From Lepidodermella squamata (taxonomy: Eukaryota > Gastrotricha), in contig JBLDXI010000024.1 of assembly GCA_047495785.1 (NCBI GenBank), positions 1,426,001 through 1,490,000 on the forward strand: a DNA stretch of 64,000 nucleotides, read 5' to 3'. The translations under genes and the position numbers were made by a program. The number at the start of each line of letters is the position of its first letter. Positions within the stretch are counted from its first letter, which is position 1. This document shows, in pieces, positions 18,536-29,297 of the stretch. The notes beneath the pieces were generated by a model, which saw nothing but the letters and a program-made list of their open reading frames with translations, did no database searches and was not told the origin of the DNA.

Positions 18536-18906
18536 TGATGATTTGTCTTCTATTAGGACTGATGACAAATTAAAGATGAGTAATAGCTAGATGAACTCAC
18601 GTGGCGTGATCAACTTATTTGTTCGAGGCACGGCGTTTAGAGTGTGCGGTGAACAATGCCCATCGTTGTGTTTACCTAGCAATTTAGCGTGCTCGAACAC
18701 CTTCCGCGCCACTGACCGAGTCATCGCAATAAAAATCATACATTACTTTTCTCGCATCGGCTGTTTATTCACCGGCTGTAGGTCAAGTACTTGAAGGCGC
18801 CTCAAGTACCATTCATTTTTTGGCTTCGTTTAGTAATCACACGACACGCCGCGTCCCAGAACCCAGAACAAAAAATTGTTGAGTAAATACATCTAAAGGT
18901 ATATTT
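18536..18906. other. Intergenic, no gene seen
   Basis: A short gap between ST2 and the cysteine-rich gene. An AATAAA at 18728-18733 may serve ST2. No other feature was recognised. Confidence 0.4.
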
Positions 18907-19832
18907 ATGTTTTTTCCTGTTCCGTCCAACCATTTTGAGGTTATGTATCTTGTTTTCTATCGCAATAAAAGACAAACGGCTAAAGCTGATTTTTTACTAG
19001 GGCTTGTTGCCCTTTTGCTAGTCGCCCCTGCGGCTTTGGCCCAGGGCCAAAATCCAGCCGCAGGCCATGAAAACGACTGCAACTCACAGTATCCCCAGAA
19101 CGAAGACAACGAAGTACCGGAGAATGCCATGTGCCGAAAAGTTGAATTTTATATAACTTTTTAATCGAATTTTTAATTTTTTTTTTCTCTAAAATGTAGA
19201 AATGTCAGAGCAATGCGGTCGGTAAGGATGACCCATGTCGCCGAGTTAAGCAGTGCATGACGCAATATAAATCGAACAAGCAGTGTTTGGATGTTCGTAA
19301 TTTCAAATTTCAAATTTCAATTATTTTTTTTTTCAATGATTTTTCAGAGCTGCATTAAAATGGGAGATCGAGATCCTAAATGCAGGCAACAGCTTGATTG
19401 CGAAATGTACAGCCCAAGCCTGGACGAATCTCGTCCTCAGAACAAAGAATGCCGAGAGGTATTACCATTTTTGTTTTCATTTTTTTTATAAAAATTATTG
19501 TATAATTTTTTTAGTTTTGCATGAAAGGCGGCGGCAAAGATTCCCAATGCGCGCGACTCGACGAGTGTTGGGAAAAATTTCGACGCAACGTGCACCTGGG
19601 CAAGGCGATGATTTTTTCATGCGTCGACCAGTGCGTCACCTTTAAATCGGTTAATCAAACGTGTTCCACGCCCCCTAATATGAACCGCCAGCCTGCTGCG
19701 AATTCAGTAGCTGGTCAAAACAACAACAATAATAACAACAACCCGAGAACCCAAATGACCAATAATCGACCCTTGTTTCTCAACCAAATGCGAGATGTGC
19801 AGAACAATCGCCGGGTTATCCAGTCCCCTTAA
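18907..19832 (+). CDS. Cysteine-rich secreted protein built of exon-sized modules
   Basis: Four exons: 18907-19140, 19200-19292, 19348-19458, 19515-19832; 251 residues, every intron in phase 0. A hydrophobic signal segment ends at VAPAALAQG with a likely cut after ALA. Exons 2-4 each begin with a related unit: C, 9-10 residues, C, 5 residues, C, then 9-16 or more residues and another Cys. The last exon adds an Asn-run and an Asn/Arg-rich tail. I recognise no family; the look is of a disulfide-rich extracellular protein. The start is uncertain (an ATG at 18943 is also possible), and the first two donors (GTTGAA, GTTCGT) are weak. Confidence 0.6.
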
Positions 19833-21509
19833 ACTTTGCCGCGATTCAAGAAGCCGGACTTGAAGATTCAAATTCTTATCCTCAGAAATAAAATTTAATG
19901 CAGACATGTTTGCTGCAATTTTTTTACAATTTGATTCATTTTTTTACCAATTACGTAGATCGTAATTCTAGTTCACCAGCATATGGAGAAAATAAATAAT
20001 TAGTAAAATAAATAGCCACCTTTTATCGCGAGTTTTTCAATTTCAAACCTCGTCCGGATTTGCTGAAACCGGCATTCGATATAATACAAGAGCTCATCTA
20101 TAACTCTATACTGTATATCTACTTATTTTCGCTTTGATCTTTGAATTCAGTGTTTTCGCAAAAATACCGAAATTGTAATTAAAATATCGGAATATCTACT
20201 CGTACGTAGTTTCAAAATGAGATTTTTGAGATCAATAACTTTCTCAATTTGCATCCGATCAGTCTAATTTTTGCGTGCACATAACTGAGTATCAGGTCTA
20301 TCATCCCTCAAAAGATCTTGCTCAGACCTCCTATGGAATTGTCGCAAAGCTGTATAATCCGATCTCAGTTTTGGGGAGCTTACTTTGGGTGATGAACCAA
20401 CGAAATTCAGCCACTAAACAGCTCTCAGATTGATGCATCTACCTGTAAATTTTCATGATGCTACCGTCCAATTTCCACACCTTTCTGAAAAATCGGTGTG
20501 GCGACAACTGAGCAAAAGTCTGTTCACCATGCTACAGCTCGGTACGACAATTCGGCACGACAATTCGGCAACAATTATTGGGCAGAGTGGTCTATTTCGG
20601 CAATTCGGCAAAACGACAACACGGCATCATGGCAATCTTAAAATGGGAAACGACAACTCGGCAGGAATATATTTCTGCGAAGTTTGAGAAAGATTGATTA
20701 TAAAAACTAAACATTTTTAGCATGAAAAACCGGGATCTTAATTGATTATCCTAAATTGAGCAAAACGAAAAACATTATCAAAGGAGATAAAGAGTGATAT
20801 CTCGAGATAACGTGACATATAAAACTAATATATAAACGTCTAACTCAGGTATATAAGTATGGAGAATGACAATAACAAATAACAGCTCTTTGATATCTAC
20901 TATTTTCTATCGCGCTGCTATGTTTGAAAGTCCAGTGTATTTCCTGTTCTGTGATCTGTTCTGAAAGTATGAGTGACATGGATATTTAGGACTTGTTCTT
21001 ATGCTAATTACACATTTTCCATAGATTTGGTCGATCTTGAAGTTTCTACCGTAGCGCAGGATATGTTGACAGCGTTACTTTTGACACTTTACCCTTTACC
21101 CTTTACCACTCTGCAGGTGAATAGCTTTGCAATACCAAACATTTAAACACGGGGTTAGTGTATTAAATTGCCTGTGTTGGAGCTATACAATGACTCAAGT
21201 CCCAATATGAATGATTGAACCAGAAAATGTATAAATTAGCGTACTGCCCGAATTGTTGGAAATAATCTTTTTTCGACAGTAATTTTCTTTTTTTAGTTGA
21301 AATACTTCTATCGACAGCATTTACTATTTTATTCACAGTAATTTACTTTTTTCGACAGTAGGCGAATTAACTCTTTCCGACAGTACCGTAAGGCGGTCTT
21401 ACTTCGGACAAAAGCGTGTTTTTGGGGCTTAGTTTTTCGAGGTGAACGAATTTTTTGACGGGCTTTATGTCAAAAGATGCGCCTTGAAAAACTGCATTTC
21501 AGGGTATCG
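19833..21509. other. Intergenic, no gene seen
   Basis: A long AT-rich stretch between the cysteine-rich gene and a foldback repeat. An AATAAA at 19886-19891 probably ends the cysteine-rich transcript. Short CGACAA-type motifs occur near 20.5 kb. No domain-bearing frame was found. Confidence 0.5.
20541..20665. repeat. Clustered CGACAA(C/T)TCGGCA motifs
   Basis: The motif ACGACAATTCGGCA and close variants appear about five times in 125 bp. They resemble the ACGACAACTCCGCAA motif of the foldback at 21.5-22.0 kb, so this may be a diverged relative or fragment of it. Confidence 0.5.
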
Positions 21510-22020
21510 AAATCGCGACAACTCCGCATAGAAAACTCCGCAAAATCAATTAAAAATTAATTATTTATTTATTTTGTCAACGACAACTCCGCAAACGTCT
21601 AGTTTATTCGAATTTAAATTTTTTATTCAATTATTTGAAATAATTTTCATCCGTCAACTCCGCAAATGATCATTTCAGACAACGACAAGCCCGCAAATTA
21701 TTTATTTCTGCTTATTTAATTATTCTTTCGACTCCGCTTACAGCGATTCATAGTAAGGGTAAGATGGTGGTCAGGTTAGGTTACGATCGGAAATGGTTCG
21801 TTTTCGATAATTAAATAAATTATTTTGCGGAGTTTTCGTTATCTGAAACGATCATTTGCGGAGTTGACGTAATAAAAATTATTTCAATTAATTGAATAAA
21901 AATATTGAATTCGATTGAATTTGACTTTTGCGGAGTTGTCGTTGCCGAAATTATTAATTAATTAATTAATTTTAAATTCATTTTGCGGTGCTGTCCGTGC
22001 GGAGTTGTCGCTATCTGTAT
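21510..22020. repeat. Large foldback (inverted) repeat
   Basis: Two arms of about 200 bp in opposite orientation (about 21510-21715 and 21805-22020) around a spacer of roughly 90 bp. Both arms carry three ordered marker motifs: GCGACAACTCCGC, ACGACAACTCCGCAAA and GTCAACTCCGCAAATGATC. The transcript would form a long imperfect hairpin. It looks like a foldback/MITE element. It ends about 310 bp upstream of the pseudokinase-TAZ-KIX start codon. Confidence 0.75.
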
Positions 22021-22332
22021 TGACGCTGCGGTTTAGTCGTAGAACCGGCAAATAATTAACATAAATAATTATTAATTTGCCACAAAATTCATTTATTTAG
22101 TCCGTCATCACGTGATTTTTCCGTCGTATTCCGGCACGTGACGCAGAGATTTTTGTTAAGGAGGATTCAAGCCCCGGCGTCCTAGTACGTCTCATGAATT
22201 CAGCTACACTCACTCAGGTTTACGCAGCGGTCACCGTTTAACTCATAATTAAATTAAGCCGTTAATCCGCTCATTTATAGATTTTTCTCGAAATGACCTT
22301 ATAAATGACCTTATAAATTTTGGTTGGTCACA

Positions 22333-24540
22333 ATGGCAAAATCTGCACCCGACAATGCAGCTGAGCTGCCAGCTCAATTTGAATCGATTTCAATTGGAAA
22401 TTATGCGATCAAGGTCCCTACCCGAAAGACGCCCACCTTGAAAAAAGCCTATATGGCTGAGCAGCCCGACAAGGATGTTCTAGGATCGTTAGAAGAGGTG
22501 ATAAATTCCGCATTTTTATATAAATCTACCGGCAATTAATTCCTACTTCCAGTACAAGAAACTGAAGGGTAAACTTGTTCCGAACATGGTTCGAATAATG
22601 GATATCGTGCCGATTGGCGCAGCTTCATGTGTTGTCGTACAATGCTTCAATGCCGGTAGGTTATTTTTGAGAATTGCATCCATCTCGGAATTATTGAAAT
22701 TTTTTGTTAGATAATATGCGAAAGGTTATCAGCCAAAGAAATGGCCAGCCTTTCGAAGAAGACCAAATAAAGCTTTGGCTTGTTCAGCTTGCAATGGCCC
22801 TCGATTTTCTTCATGGCTGCGATATTGTTCACCGCGAAATTAAGGCAGATGTAGGTTTCTGCGACTAAAAATAGTGAACAAGTTTTACCTTAAATACTCC
22901 GCAGAACGTTTGTCTGGTGCAATCAGTTTCGACTGACATGATAAAGCTGGGAGACATTGGCTTGGTCAAACGTAAACAGTGAGTTTTTATCCCTAATTAG
23001 AACCTCGTTATTGGCAAATTTCTCTTCGTAGGCTGAAGTCGCTGCATGAGCTGGACCGCGAGGAGGCCGTGTATATTCCCAGAGAATTATGGGAAGAAGG
23101 AGCAAAGTTCACAAGACAAACCGACATCTATGCTCTCGGTGTTCTTATATACGAAATAGCGTTTCTGAAGGTGCCTGCCATTGAATTCCCGGCAAACATG
23201 TCCCTACCTGAGGCAAGTGCTCGGTAAGTTATATACCTGCTATCATAGAAAATAATTATATGTATTATGTGGTGTTCCAGTTGGGATTCCCTCATGATTG
23301 AACACCCAAATGCGAGGTTCTCGAAGGAATTTGAAGAACTGTGTTACAGCCTTGTGGCATACGACCCTAAAATACGACCCGCGGCTTCTGAAATTCTGAA
23401 AGATCCTAATTTGAACGACGCTCACGAGTTTGCGAAGAAGCTTCATGGCGAGGAAGAGAGAATCTTCGAATCGGCACCTGTTAGTTCGATAACTTTGCCT
23501 AATCCTGGTAGAATATCAAGAAGGAACAGCACAGCCAGCATGGGTTCTGGCTACTACAGTTCTGGCTACTCAAGTGGCTACTCAACGCCCTCTGTAAGTC
23601 GACCCAGCTCTCAGCAGAGGCCTGGTTCGGAAGAATCCAACTATCAGAAGGAAGCGTTACCACTGAATGCTAATTCATCGCTGATGCCAGCTGTTTCGAA
23701 TGCTGGCGCCTCTGCCGTAAGTGAATCTAGCATCTAGCCAAACTTCAGTTTAAATAACGATTAAACTTCTTAATCCAATAGTAAATATTTGTTTATTTAG
23801 AGCTCGAATAACCCGGGCCTTTCGGAGGAGAAAAGGATAGAAATACAAAATCAATTGATTCTTATACTGCACGCGCAAAAATGTGCGAAATGCCACGATT
23901 ACGCAAAATCGTTCGCCGAACTTGTTGAAACATCATCAGCCTCCTGCGACGGCAGCAACAACTGCCAGGAGGCCAATTGTGAGCGAATGAAAGACGTCCT
24001 CCAACACCTAGAATGGTGCAAAAACGACAAGGATTGCAAATGTAATTTTAGAAAAGCTCTAAAAAAGTTCTTGAATTTCAAATTATAGATGAGTGTTGTT
24101 TATCGACCCGTCAGATAATTCTGCACTGGCAGAATTGCAAAGACGCCGAATGTCCGGTTTGTAAGGAAATTCGGATACGTTCTACTCCCTCTAAGGCGCT
24201 GTTCGATTTCGGCAATCCGTTGGATCTTCCTATAGTCCGCTCATGGCAGAGGATTTTTTCAACGCAACAACGAAAAATGGTTATTGACAAATGTGTTGCC
24301 GTCTTGATCGACTGGCGAAAAAAACAAGTTTCACTTGAGGACCCAGTGGACCCACTGGCTAGGACCCAGGAAAATCTCACTCTGAGCGCCCCATCAGTGG
24401 TTCAAGACGACCCCAGCGAAAGAGATCGTGTTGTCTGTTTTACAGTGCAAGCAGAGGCGGAAATTTTCAGCAATGCTCCAAGTCTCGAGCGATACTATTT
24501 TTTATTGACCGAAAAATTGTCTGCCGCCATAGGTTTGTGA
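22333..24540 (+). CDS. Pseudokinase-like protein fused to CBP/p300-type TAZ1 and KIX domains
   Basis: Eight exons: 22333-22497, 22553-22655, 22711-22850, 22905-22978, 23032-23223, 23281-23716, 23801-24041, 24089-24540; 600 residues, all joins in phase. Residues about 20-265 form a protein-kinase fold with no glycine-rich loop, a possible VAIK-like AIK, HREIKADN in place of HRDLKxxN, GDIG in place of DFG, and DIYALGVLIYEI. A Ser/Gly/Tyr-rich linker follows. Residues about 380-478 form a TAZ zinc finger (LILHAQKC ... RQIILHWQNC ... CPVC), and about 495-600 a KIX-like helical domain (RSWQRIFSTQQRKMV ... ERYYFLLTEKL). TAZ then KIX is the order in CBP. Likely a nuclear scaffold binding activators, probably without full kinase activity. 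Confidence 0.78.
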
Positions 24541-24583
24541 ATTCTTTGATTGAGCTGATTTTCCTGAATTTTTTACAAACCTC

Positions 24584-24852
24584 GATAGCTGAATGTTTTC
24601 CAAATGTGCAAGGAGAGCAGTGTTCGATTTAACATGTCAAGATCATACGGCTTGCTCCTTGGGACTAATAGAGAGACTATTAGTCCCAAGGCTTGCTCAC
24701 CGCCTAAAATGCAGACACGGTTTGGTTTCATAGTTTGAATTCAGATAATATTTTATGTATCATACTTTTTATAGTATTCCACATGGAGTGCATACATAAA
24801 TGGTTAAAGGAGGACCCGAAATTTCCGATATGTCACACCGGCTACGAATAAG
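24584..24852 (+). pseudogene. Degenerate RING-H2-like exon remnant
   Basis: Downstream of KIX, one frame reads ECFPNVQGEQCSI then stop, like the beginning of a RING finger. A further 170 bp on, after a TATAG acceptor-like site, another reads FHMECIHKWLKEDPKFPICHTGYE then stop, like the second half of a RING-H2. The usual CPxC is FPIC, so a zinc ligand is lost. A small inverted insertion lies between the two halves. Either an alternative 3' exon of the gene before it or a dead fragment. Confidence 0.4.
24658..24690. repeat. Perfect 14-bp hairpin with flanking direct repeats
   Basis: The stem CTTGGGACTAATAG (24658-24671) pairs perfectly with 24677-24690 across a 5-base loop. GGCTTGCTC occurs immediately on both sides (24649-24657 and 24690-24698). 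It interrupts the degenerate RING-like region. Confidence 0.85.
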
Positions 24853-26319
24853 CGGTGGGACTACTGCAGCTGTGGAACTGACTGCTGTTGGGGCCCAAGT
24901 CCGAAACGTGCCCATACGCAACGTTTAGATTAAATTGATAAAATTCAACAAATCCCGCACGAGGCAAGCGCATGTGTCAACCCGAGCACAAAGAACGATG
25001 GTAACAGGCGCGGATACCGAAATTCACATTATGGCCAGATTCAGGATGCCCACACAAAGAAGTCCGGCGTCCCGGGTGCGTCCCGAGTTGAGCCTTCAAC
25101 AAAAGCACTGGTTCCCATCGTTCTCAGCCGTGCTCGGGCCAATACCTCCGCTGGCCCGTCTGCAGTGAATCAAGATATGTTTACATTAGTTAAATTTGCT
25201 GGAAACGTCGCATACACGGGCACGTTTTAGAGCGTCTCGAGCGCGGAGGGGATAAGTGCCGTTATCCGACCGCATAAGGGCCGGTCCCAACGCGAACGGG
25301 CCTAAATCTGGCTTGGGCTCCAACATGACCTCGTTTTACGCCCGGTTATTTCATCCTGATTTATGAATTCAATTATTCTAGAACTTATACGGCGCTAAGG
25401 ACTAATGACTGATTTTGCGAGAAAATTATTAGCTTCACGATGAGAGAATGAATTGCAGAATGAATTAATTTTACTAATTTTAGGCAGTCTCTTTCTTTGT
25501 CTTGTTCGCCATAGAATATTCACATATTTTCATATTTTCCAAATTTTTCTATTGCTTTGATTTTGATGCTGATCCCGATCAGTCTACTTTTACTTGTATG
25601 CTATTTCGATTTTTCAATTTTGTTGTTGTCTTAACACTTCCTTTGATCACTTGTCTGAGCTGTCCTCTTCTGGGCGTTATGGCTCTTTAAATAAATTGAA
25701 ACTTTTAGAGTGAACACGCTTTCTTTGTTCTTTGGCGAGGATTTGAAGTGCGAAAGATTTGTGATTCGCCTATGTTTGTGCCCGAATCAAGGACTAAAAT
25801 GTGTGTACTGAGGACGCGCATTTCGCATTCCAGCACATTTTGGCGCCTATAATGTTCGCTGGTTGTGGCTGATGTTAAAAATGGCTTATGTTCATCCTTA
25901 AACAATAAAACTTCTGTTTTGCTTTTTTTAACGATTCAGTTTAATATCCCCGATTTTTGCGACATTGCCTATTTCTCCTATAAGAGGCTACACTATTACC
26001 CCAACTGCTGGTCAGACGAAGGTAAATGCGTCAATTTCACACTTTCCCGAGGAAACAAGGCGTGATTTTAAGATAGGGATGATCAGGCATCGAACGTGAT
26101 CCCCAGTAATGCTGGCAACGAAACATTAAACTCCATGGTATCACGGAAATACCAGGAAAACACCTTCAAATTTATTTGTCTGAATTTGTCTGATTTGTCT
26201 TTCAAATTTATTTGTCCAACAACAACAGAGAGATGATCGGATGAAACTCCACTCATTATTGCCGAGAAAAATGCGGAGGCGGATGATTCATTGCCATATG
26301 TTCAGCTCTTAGGCTTTTT
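24853..26319. other. Intergenic, no gene seen
   Basis: This stretch includes a locally more GC-rich block at about 24.85-25.35 kb. The open frames here have low-complexity or unconvincing composition and no domain, and no RNA gene was recognised. Confidence 0.45.
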
Positions 26320-26364
26320 CGCATGCTGATGCATCTTACAATTTGTAAGATGAATCAGCATGCG
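26320..26364. repeat. 20-bp stem hairpin
   Basis: CGCATGCTGATGCATCTTAC (26320-26339) pairs with 26345-26364 with one mismatch and a 5-base AATTT loop. It has no poly-U run and no neighbouring gene, so it is more likely a palindromic repeat end than a terminator. Confidence 0.8.
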
Positions 26365-26494
26365 TATGCATTTAGATTAGATAAAAGATAAAACGTAAAA
26401 CGTTTGTCAAATGAAAACGGTATATTTTTGAACTTCAGAGCGTATTAATCGCTAAGAGCTGAAAAGATTACAACATGAGTAGTGTTGAGAGTGT

Positions 26495-26531
26495 TGCGAT
26501 AACCGTATAGCCGTTCTCTATGGTTATCGCA
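26495..26531. repeat. Short inverted repeat
   Basis: TGCGATAACC and its complement GGTTATCGCA flank a short loop. It lies in the same gene-free stretch as the hairpin at 26320 and the foldback at 26702. The function is unknown. Confidence 0.6.
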
Positions 26532-26701
26532 CTTGGATGTTGATTAAAACAAGGCTATATTTATACAAAACGCTTGCTACGGCCAAAGTGACATGATAAG
26601 GCATGTGATGCGCCAACCTGAAAGCTGAGGCGACAAGCGTGAAAAATATGTAAACAGCAGTCCAAATTTTGCATTTCAAACTTACATGTCAAAATCTGAC
26701 G

Positions 26702-26998
26702 ATCTTAGTGAAACCAGCAAAACCACAAAATCGCTATTGGCTTGACTAAAATTTGTTGAAGGGCGTGATTGGTTAGATTTTCCTGCATCTTAGCGTGTTT
26801 TTTCTTGAAAATTAAAAATTCTCAAAAAACGATGCTCGGCGCTCGGCCACCGCGAATCGAACCCGGGATATTCAGGATTTTCTTTCTGTTCAAGAAATAG
26901 CACGCTAAGATGCTTGAAAATCTAACCAACCACACGCCCTTCAACAAATTTTAGTCAAGCCAATAGCGATTTTGTGGATTTGCTGGTTCCACTAAGAT
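26702..26998. repeat. Foldback element with tRNA B-box-like spacer
   Basis: Arms of about 109 bp (26702-26810 and 26890-26998) are inverted copies of each other, sharing ACAAAATCGCTATTGGCTTG and ATCTTAGCGTG. The roughly 80-bp spacer contains, on the minus strand, CCCGGGTTCGATTCGCGG, which matches the RNA polymerase III B-box (GGTTCGANTCC) and a tRNA T-arm. No complete tRNA cloverleaf is present. It resembles a MITE that captured, or derives from, a tRNA-like SINE piece. Confidence 0.75.
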
Positions 26999-27217
26999 AC
27001 ACGTTAAAAAGGGGAAAATAAATGAAAATATATCTAATGGTTTCTTATCTAAAGCCAAAATCCAAATATTGCGAAATTATCGAATTATTCAAGTCAATAA
27101 TTTTTGAAATCATTATTTGTTCAATGAATTTTAAGACGCATTCCAATTCTCCGACGATTGAGATACTGGCTATCATATTTATGGTTTTATCGCTTTTTTC
27201 CTATCAAGCCAAGAGAT

Positions 27218-28303
27218 ATGCGGTTGTTATTCAGGAATCGCATTTTGACAGCTGCTTCCCTAATATTTAGCCTGATTATTGTCTCCGAATTATTCCCAGT
27301 ATTTATTCGATATTTATTAAGCCGATCGAACAATATCGAAGTTCGATTCGCAAAACGGCGAAAAGCAGCCTACGATCAATGCGTGGCCGATAATCACACT
27401 GATTTTAAGCATCTGGGTTTGAGCAAGGTGATGCAGGATGGATGGCATTCATTCAAGTTCATGTTCGTCGATGACACCAATAAAATCATCCTATGCAAGT
27501 ATGTGTTCAGTTTTTTTACAATTTTCACCCCATAAAGTCTCTATTTCAAGCGTTCCAAAAGTCGCGTCAACTAATTGGAAGAAATTACTGCTCATAGCTT
27601 CAGGCTCGCCCGAGGCCAATTTCACGTCACCCAGTGAAATTCCCGATGATGTCGTCAACCGCGATGCGATTGAGCTCAAAAATTGGTCGAATTTCAAGCC
27701 ACTTTTCGTCTACTCGGAAAATGAGGTCATTTCGCGCCTCCGAAATTATACCAAAATTATTTGGGTTCGAAATGTGAGTTATATTCAATATTCAAGATGA
27801 ACTTTTTATTATTAATGAATTTCCAGCCTTATAACCGTTTAGTTTCTGCCTGGCGATCCAAGTTTTCCAATGCAAATCGCTACTACAGCAAATTTGGCCG
27901 GTCGATTATTGAAAAATACCGAAAAAATGCAACGGCAGCTGACCTAAGCCGGGGTTACCCGATAAGTTTCGAGGAATTTCTCAGTTACATCCGTGACGAA
28001 AATTCTGCCGGTCATCGGCTTGATGTTCACTGGAATGTCATGTCGGATTTGTGCCGTTTTTGTCAGATTCCGTACGACTACATCGGGCATTACGAGTCGT
28101 TGGAGGAAGAAGCAAGTTATTTATTGGCGAAACTCGTGAAACGACGTGGTGGTGAGAAATTACCGGCATTTCCTGCTAAAGATCCCCGACGGAACAAAAT
28201 TGGCTACGACGACCCTTCATTATCTGTCTCGGTCTCTCTGTTAAATGAAACGCTTTCAATTTTCGACGCTGATTTCAAAATATTTGGTTATAAAAAACCA
28301 TGA
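27218..28303 (+). CDS. Carbohydrate sulfotransferase-like type II membrane protein (ST3)
   Basis: Three exons: 27218-27498, 27551-27773, 27827-28303; 326 residues. I chose the ATG at 27218 because it places a short basic tail before the signal anchor (about residues 10-30); an in-frame ATG lies at 27158. Motifs: FVDDTNKIILC before the first splice, PSB motif VPKVASTNWKK, and PB motif WVRNPYNRLVSAW with Asn where ST1 has Glu. The C-terminal part has LDVHWNVMSD, CQIPYDYIGHYESL and DFKIFGYKKP. Exon 2 is 223 bp, the same as in ST4 and ST5, the two tandem copies that follow. Confidence 0.82.
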
Positions 28304-28344
28304 TTTCAAAATTATTTATGATGAATAAATTAAAATAAATTTTA

Positions 28345-28732
28345 CAGCGTGTCCCAGAAGTAACGCAAGCAAAGAAAATGCACGGAAAAGGGCCAGAAAC
28401 TCTAAACTGAGAGACGAAGTTACGTATCATGGCCACAAAGTTTTCAGAAAAAGTAAAAAAATTACGAGAATAATAATCAAGTCAATCATGTCATTGTTAA
28501 TGGGATTAAAAAAGTCCGGAGAAATTGGGTCCAACCAGGTAAAATACCGAAATTACCGAACCAGTCACCATCGGGGTTTTCCGGGTTTTCTCCGGTATAT
28601 TTTTTTATTTCTTCTGATTAATCGCGGATAAAATATTCTCTCGGTATGTTTAATTTAATATAATTAGTTAAATTTCCTGAAAAAAAGTTGCCAAATTACA
28701 AAATGTAGTAGCGCAACTTCTGTGACAAGCTG
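28345..28732 (-). mobile_element. Mariner-type MITE, copy 2 (intergenic)
   Basis: A 388-bp element between TA dinucleotides with termini CAGCGTGTCCCA and GTGACAAGCTG. It is inverted relative to copy 1 and starts about 40 bp after the ST3 stop, so it may lie within or beside the ST3 3' untranslated region. Confidence 0.8.
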
Positions 28733-29297
28733 TATTTAGTCGATTCTTTTATCAAATTATGATTTATTCAAACTCATTTTCAGCAATCGCTTGCGTGCTA
28801 TGAGCTAGGTAATGAGCTTGCTAGGCCAATTTTGTTTTGTGCACGCACGTGTCATGCAATTAACAGCGGAATAAATAATAGCGCGGCAGTATCTGGTCGG
28901 AAAACACGCCTTTGGCCGTGTCTCTCGCTTTGCGTCTCGCTCGCTTTTTATATGCAGGTAGCATTCGATTATGATCCCTTCAGTTCATTCGGCAGTGCGC
29001 ACGGACAAAAGAACTGCTTTACATTTTACTACGTCGCACCTCGAATCTTTTACTATCTCTATAATACTCATAGAGGCACTATTTTATTCAGGTATTTTTT
29101 CTGTAGTTTTTGCAGGAAAACAACGGCAGTATCGATCAAATGTGCACCTTGGGACTCATGCATACCCCACGCAAGCTTCGCTAGATTTTTTGTATTAATT
29201 CTCATCCACTTGGGAAATACGGACAAAAGAATGAGTGCAAAAAATTCCTCCTTAAAAAATCACGAAATGTGACGATTTTTCGGAAAATCATTCAAAA
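28733..29297. other. Intergenic, no convincing gene
   Basis: This stretch lies between the MITE and ST4. A 146-codon frame (28832-29272) starts without ATG and shows no domain or splice support, so I do not call it. The ST4 promoter should be here. Confidence 0.4.

Noticed and set aside
24935-25168. 77-codon frame in the GC-richer block after the RING remnant
   Set aside because: Composition is unconvincing and no domain, signal or splice continuity is seen.
26840-26880. tRNA gene
   Set aside because: Only a T-arm/B-box-like segment is present; no acceptor stem, D-arm or anticodon arm can be folded around it.
28832-29272. 146-codon frame between ST3 and ST4
   Set aside because: No ATG at its start, no recognisable domain, and no conserved splice sites with ST4.
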